Assembly (NCBI GenBank): GCA_026745465.1
Contig: JACYXH010000125.1
Span: 271,001-335,000, forward strand
Origin: Lota lota
Lineage: Eukaryota; Chordata; Actinopteri; Gadiformes; Lotidae
Reading direction: 5' to 3'
Length of the DNA stretch: 64,000 nucleotides
A program made the position numbers and the translations under genes. Below, in pieces: positions 59,735 to 64,000 of this stretch (positions within the stretch are counted from its first letter, which is position 1; each line of letters opens with the position of its first letter). Under the pieces are notes generated by a model. It saw only the letters and a program-made list of their open reading frames with translations, was not told the origin of the DNA and did not search any database.

Positions 59735-60222
59735 AGCGTCATGTCTAGGAGTGGTCAAGCTGTATAATAGAAGGTAGTGGACATGTCTAGGAGTGGTCAA
59801 GCTGTATACTAGAAGGTAGTGGACATGTCTAGGAGTGGTCAAGCTGTATTCTAGAAGGTAGTGGACATGTCTAGGAGTGGTCAAGCTGTATTCTAGAAGG
59901 TAGTGGACATGTCTAGGAGTGGTCAAGCTGTATTCTAGAAGGTAGTGGACATGTCTAGGAGTGGTCAAGCTGTATTCTAAAAGGTAGTGGACATGTCTAG
60001 GAGTGGTCAAGCTGTATAATAGAAGGTAGTGGACATGTCTAGGAGTGGTCAAGCTGTATTCTAGAAGGTAGTGGACATGTCTAGGAGTGGTCAAGCTGTA
60101 TACTAGAAGGTAGTGGACATGTCTAGGAGTGGTCAAGCTGTATAGTAGAAGGTAGTGTACATGTCTAGGAGTGGTCAAGCTGTATACTAGAAGGTAGTGG
60201 ACATGTCTAGAGTGGTCAGTGA
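59735..60222. repeat. 42-bp minisatellite, about 11-12 copies
   Basis: The unit contains GTGGACATGTCTAGGAGTGG followed by TCAAGCTGTATWCTAGAAGG. Because 42 is divisible by three a long reverse frame stays open; it is not a protein gene. Confidence 0.93.
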
Positions 60223-60225
60223 CCC

Positions 60226-60542
60226 GACCCAAACATACTGTCAGTTGGAGACCCCACCCAAACATACTTCAATTCAGGAAGTGTTAGCAGAGGCCAGTAT
60301 GAGAAAACATTTGTTTTATCAAGTAACACATTCCTTTTTGTATTCTTTGGACTCATCTTATAAAGTTTCTGTAAGACTATTTAGTTTAAAATGTGTTCTT
60401 TGTCTCCAGAAAGAGAGAAGTGCCTCCACATCGCGTGACCTCGGTTTGAGTTTACTACTTAACTTCTGTTTCCTGACACTTTGTGGTCTCCCTTGCCAGC
60501 TAGCGCAGTGGTTCTGCTTTCTTACAACTTATCATGGTTCCT

Positions 60543-60590
<48 letters not shown>

Positions 60591-61780
60591 GTTCTCTTAA
60601 GGCTGCTCCCCTGTCTATGTCCTTACTTAACTTAACCTGTGACACACACCCACCCAACACACACCCACACCCACACACCTTACTTATTAAGTAAGGTGTG
60701 TGTGTGGTCTTAACTTGTCAAGAGGAAACCACTAACATTGTCTCCACAGCATCTAACATTGTGATGTTTGACAGTTGTATACACCATCCAACCATACAGT
60801 CAGCTGGTGACCCCACCTAAACATAGTCAGTTAGAGACACCACCCAAACATAGTCAGTTGGATACACCACCCAAATATACAGTCAGTTGGAGACACCACC
60901 CAAACATAGTCAGTTGGAGACACCACCCAAACAAAGTCAATTAGAGACATCACCCAAACACACAGCACTTTGAGAACCCACCCAAACATAGTCAGTTGTA
61001 GACACCAACCAAACATAGTCAGTTGGAGACCCCACCCAAACATAATCAGTTGGTGACCCCACCCAAACATAATCAGTTGGAGACCCCACCCAAACATACT
61101 TCAGATTAGGAAGTGTTAGCAGAGGCCATTCTGAGATTTGTATTTATTTTCTTTGGACTCATCTTATGTTTCTGTCTGAGTATTTGGTTTATGAAGTGTT
61201 CTTTGTCTCCAGAAAGAGAGAAGTGCCTCAATGATGTGTCACTTTGGTTTGGGTTTGAAACTTCCTTTTTTCAAACCTTTGTTTCCTGAAACAGACTTCT
61301 GGTCCTCCCGTAACCACAGAGGTTTCATGACAACCTGTGGCTCCTACTTCCTACTTTAAACACAGATTAGCATCTTGTTTGCATGAACACTCGTATTTGA
61401 GCACATTCATGTGTGAGCACTTTGAATGAGTCGATGTGTAAATAACTAGAATCAATACGATGGATGAGAGTTACCGTCACTGTGGAAAAGGTTTTCAGGT
61501 GATGGAAGATTCTGACCACCCCCACGGCTAGCAAAGTGGTTCTGCCTTTTTAGAAGTCATCATGGTTCCTGTAACACACACACACACACACACGTCTGTG
61601 GTCTTAATTTGTCAAGAGGAAATTACTTGTCCACATACATTGTCCACACAGAGTCTAACATTGTGCAACACGGCCACTCTGAATGCTGCAGTGGCTCAAA
61701 TGCTTCACTCTGTTTCTACTGGTTGATGCCCGCGCCTTGGAAGAGAAGTGACTTATTTAACTAATTAACATTGTTTATTT
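60226..61780 (-). repeat. Inverted partial copies of the 11-15 kb module
   Basis: On the reverse strand two partial copies follow each other: 60226-60785 and about 60785-61780. Each carries the GAAGTGTTAGCAGAGGCC block next to 27-bp minisatellite units, AGAGAGAAGTGCCTC, GCTAGC with (CA)n, and CCTTGGAAGAGAAGTGACTT. Minisatellite parts are short here. Confidence 0.8.
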
Positions 61781-61935
61781 TTTTCACACAGACACGCACA
61801 CACGCAGGCGCGCACACAGACACACACACACACACACACAGGCACACAAACACACACAGGCGAGCACACAGACACACAGGCGCACACACACAGACACAGA
61901 CACACACAGGCGCACACACACATACACATAGACAC
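61781..61935. repeat. (CA)n with CAGGCGCGCACA interruptions
   Basis: Imperfect CA/CAGA/GGCGCA repeats. The 62- and 73-codon frames over it are artefacts. Confidence 0.9.
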
Positions 61936-62486
61936 ACTTCAGTGTTGGGAAAATGGTAAGAAAATCGAATCTGGCAAAATCGCGTTCAGAAACACCATGG
62001 ATCAAACCAGGAAACAGACCAGGAACAATAAGGGCTGTCTGTTGAAGTCATTCAAATAATCAATACTTAACTAAAGATGATTATTGTTTTGTTAGGTCTA
62101 TTGTTGGCTGTGCATCACTGCACCTGTCCTCCACACTGCACACACCTCCACCCAAAGCTAAACTCCACCGTAATGGTGTTGAAATGCAAGACACAGTGTA
62201 GTGACAGCAAGTGTGTCTCCAGTTCTCTGAGTCATTCAGTCACTGTGGTGAAAGGATGAATACAGTTTAACAAACTTACCTTGAATGAACCTTTTATTGT
62301 GTCTTGTGTTCATTTAGTGGGTTTGGGTCTCTATCTTCTTCTGTTCACTTGCTTGTTGCCCAATGAGATTGTTTCCGTAGAAAATATGTTTAAAAGATGT
62401 CTATGGTTGGGGTTGGAAAGACATTCACACATGGTTTAAAAGTGAATGTCTTTTAACTTGCTTTTTTGTGACCGTTGAATAAACAG
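61936..62486. other. No recognised gene
   Basis: Mixed sequence. A short frame at 62077-62259 starting MIIVLLGLLLAVHHC has a hydrophobic, signal-like start and several cysteines and ends in TGA. No family is recognised and it has no supporting context. Confidence 0.35.
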
Positions 62487-63886
62487 ATCTGTTCTCTCTT
62501 CTTCTTCTTTTGTTGAATATTGGATTGGGGGTCGAGCTTTATTCTTTATTATTCGTTGGTTCCTATAACTATATAAGCCTAATTATAAAGGGTAATGAAG
62601 GTTTAATAGAAGAGTTCTCAACAGCTTTATTCTTTATTATTAGTTGTTTCCTATAACTATATAAGCCTAATTATAAAAAGAATGAAGGTTTAATTTAAGA
62701 GTTCTCACGGCTTTCTTCTTTATTATTTGTTGGTTCCTCTAACTATATAAGCCTAATTATAAAGGGTAATGAAGGTTTAATAGAAGAGTTCTCAAAACAG
62801 ACATACTCTATATATTCTGTATTTTTTATATAGTGTCAGGGGACTTATTTCCAAATGCTACATTTATTTATTTAATACTACATTTATTTATTTCAGGGAA
62901 CTTTTATTTCATTATGCTACCTTTATTTATGTAATGCAACATTTATTTATTTCAAGGGACTTTTATTTCATAATGCCACCTTTTTTAATTTAATGCCACA
63001 TTTTTATTTAAAAGCCACATTTATTCATTTAATGCAAGATTTATTTATTCAATGCCAAATTTATTTCATAGTGCCACATGTATTTATTTCAGGGGACTTT
63101 ATTTTATAATGCCACATTTATTCATTTAATGCCACATTTATTTGGTAAATGCCACATTTATTTGGTAAATGCCACATTTATTTATTTAATGCTACATTTA
63201 TTTAATACTGCCAAATGTATTTATTTCAGGGGACTCTTATTTCATAATGTCACATTTATTCATTTAATGCCACAAAAAAGGTAGCATTTAATAAAAACGT
63301 GGCTTTGTGAAATAAAAGTCCCCTGAAATAGATAAATGTGGCATTAAATAAATAAATGTACCATTATGAAATAAAAGTCCCCTGAAATTAATAAATGTGG
63401 CATTAAATAAATCAATTTAGCATTTTGAAATAAGTCCTCTGACACTATATACAAAATACAGAATATGTAGTATGTCTGTTTTAAAAATGCAGGTGTACTA
63501 TTGAGATCTCTTCTATTAAACCTTCATTACCCTTTATAATTATGCTTTTATAGTTATAGGAACCAACGAATAATAAAGAATAAAGCTGTTGAGAACTCTT
63601 CTATTAAACCTTTATTACCCTTTATAATTAGGCTTATATAGTTATAGGAACCAACGAATAATAAAGAATAAAGCTGTTGAGAACTCTTCTATTAAACCTT
63701 CATTACCCTATATAGTTATAGGAACCAACGAATAATAAAGAATAAAGCTGTTGAGAACTCTTCTATTAAACCTTCATTACCCTTTATAATCAGACTTATA
63801 TAGTTATAGGAACCAACGAATAATAAAGAATAAATCTCCAGCCCCGATCCAATATTCAACAAAAGAAGAAGAAGAGAGAACAGATG
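62487..63886. mobile_element. Foldback-type inverted-repeat element, about 1.4 kb
   Basis: Outer ends CTGTTCTCTCTTCTTCTTC (62487) and its reverse complement (near 63870) enclose arms built of ~95-bp tandem units (TTCTTTATTATTCGTTGGTT, CTATAACTATATAAGCCTAA, AAAGGGTAATGAAGGTTTAA). The left arm is about 62530-62800; the right arm, inverted, about 63500-63835. The centre holds TGCCACATTTATTTATTTAA units (62840-63260) that also reverse at about 63265-63440. There is no coding sequence. Tandem units within inverted arms are the hallmark of foldback elements. Confidence 0.75.
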
Positions 63887-64000
63887 TGTTTATTGCCGCT
63901 ACGCTCGCTGCAGGAACGCACCCCAGCGTGCACGCGCACAGTGCACACACGAGCAGCAGAGCTATGAGAGCAGCAGACAGCGGATTCAGTCAGAGTAGGA
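63838..64000 (+). repeat. Dispersed repeat R1 (copy cut by window end)
   Basis: R1 core from CCCCGATCCAATATTCAACA through GGCGGATTCAGTCAGAG-type end. It is fused to the right end of the foldback element. Confidence 0.8.

Noticed and set aside
59684-60265. 193-codon frame of LTTPRHVHYLL repeats; also its CRISPR-like regularity
   Set aside because: It is a 42-bp tandem minisatellite without unique spacers, in a vertebrate genome.

Overview
The window looks like a vertebrate, almost certainly teleost, immune-gene region. It has long introns, GT-AG exons, extremely dense (TG)n/(CT)n microsatellites, and fish-type families: an NLRC3-like NLR with LRR and B30.2 exons, a fucolectin, an NXPE-like gene, BEL/Pao and Ty3/gypsy elements, an L2-type LINE, and a gammaretrovirus-like endogenous provirus. 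The (TG)n density plus NLR/B30.2 fragments fits a gadiform such as cod; that is inference, not proof.

Layout. 1-6.7 kb: a truncated B30.2 fragment (-), a decayed Ty3/gypsy element carrying a 15-bp minisatellite, and an NXPE-family pseudogene (+) with an internal deletion. 6.9-11 kb: dispersed repeat modules, an LTR-like segment, an L2-type LINE tail and a large inverted repeat. 11-15.3 kb: a tandem duplication of a ~1.85-kb unit, each copy with a 27-bp minisatellite and a candidate 5' noncoding exon. 16.7-23.8 kb: an NLR gene (+) with short N-terminal exons, two LRR exons, a linker exon and an intact B30.2 exon, but without the FISNA/NACHT exon body. 23.9-28.4 kb: repeat modules. 28.4-32.1 kb: a six-exon gene (-) encoding signal peptide, F-type lectin domain and C-type lectin-like domain. 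A nearly pristine 5.0-kb BEL/Pao element (32.1-37.1 kb) sits 50 bp upstream of its ATG. 37.1-40.1 kb: a direct ~1.4-kb duplication. 40.15-43.26 kb: a 3-kb GGTGTTGGG-type minisatellite that switches strand. 43.3-50.4 kb: an inverted, rearranged copy of modules seen at 6.9-9.1 and 22.7-25.2 kb, including a second B30.2 exon (-). 51.2-57.7 kb: a provirus inserted in a TACATA-type array, with paired LTRs, a tRNA-Pro-type primer site, truncated gag, integrase C-terminus, frame-broken env, and a leader packed with repeated hairpins. 58.07-59.45 kb: three phase-matched exons (-) of a type II membrane protein with an Ig domain. 59.7-64 kb: a 42-bp minisatellite, inverted copies of the 11-15 kb module, and a 1.4-kb foldback element.

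How it works together: the credible host loci are the lectin fusion, the Ig-type protein and the NLR/B30.2 pieces, all plausibly immune. The NLR is probably non-functional as a sensor because it lacks the ATPase domain. Most of the rest is repeat-driven: inverted and tandem segmental duplication, transposons and minisatellite expansion. Exon coordinates come from reading splice sites and phases by eye; repeat boundaries are approximate.
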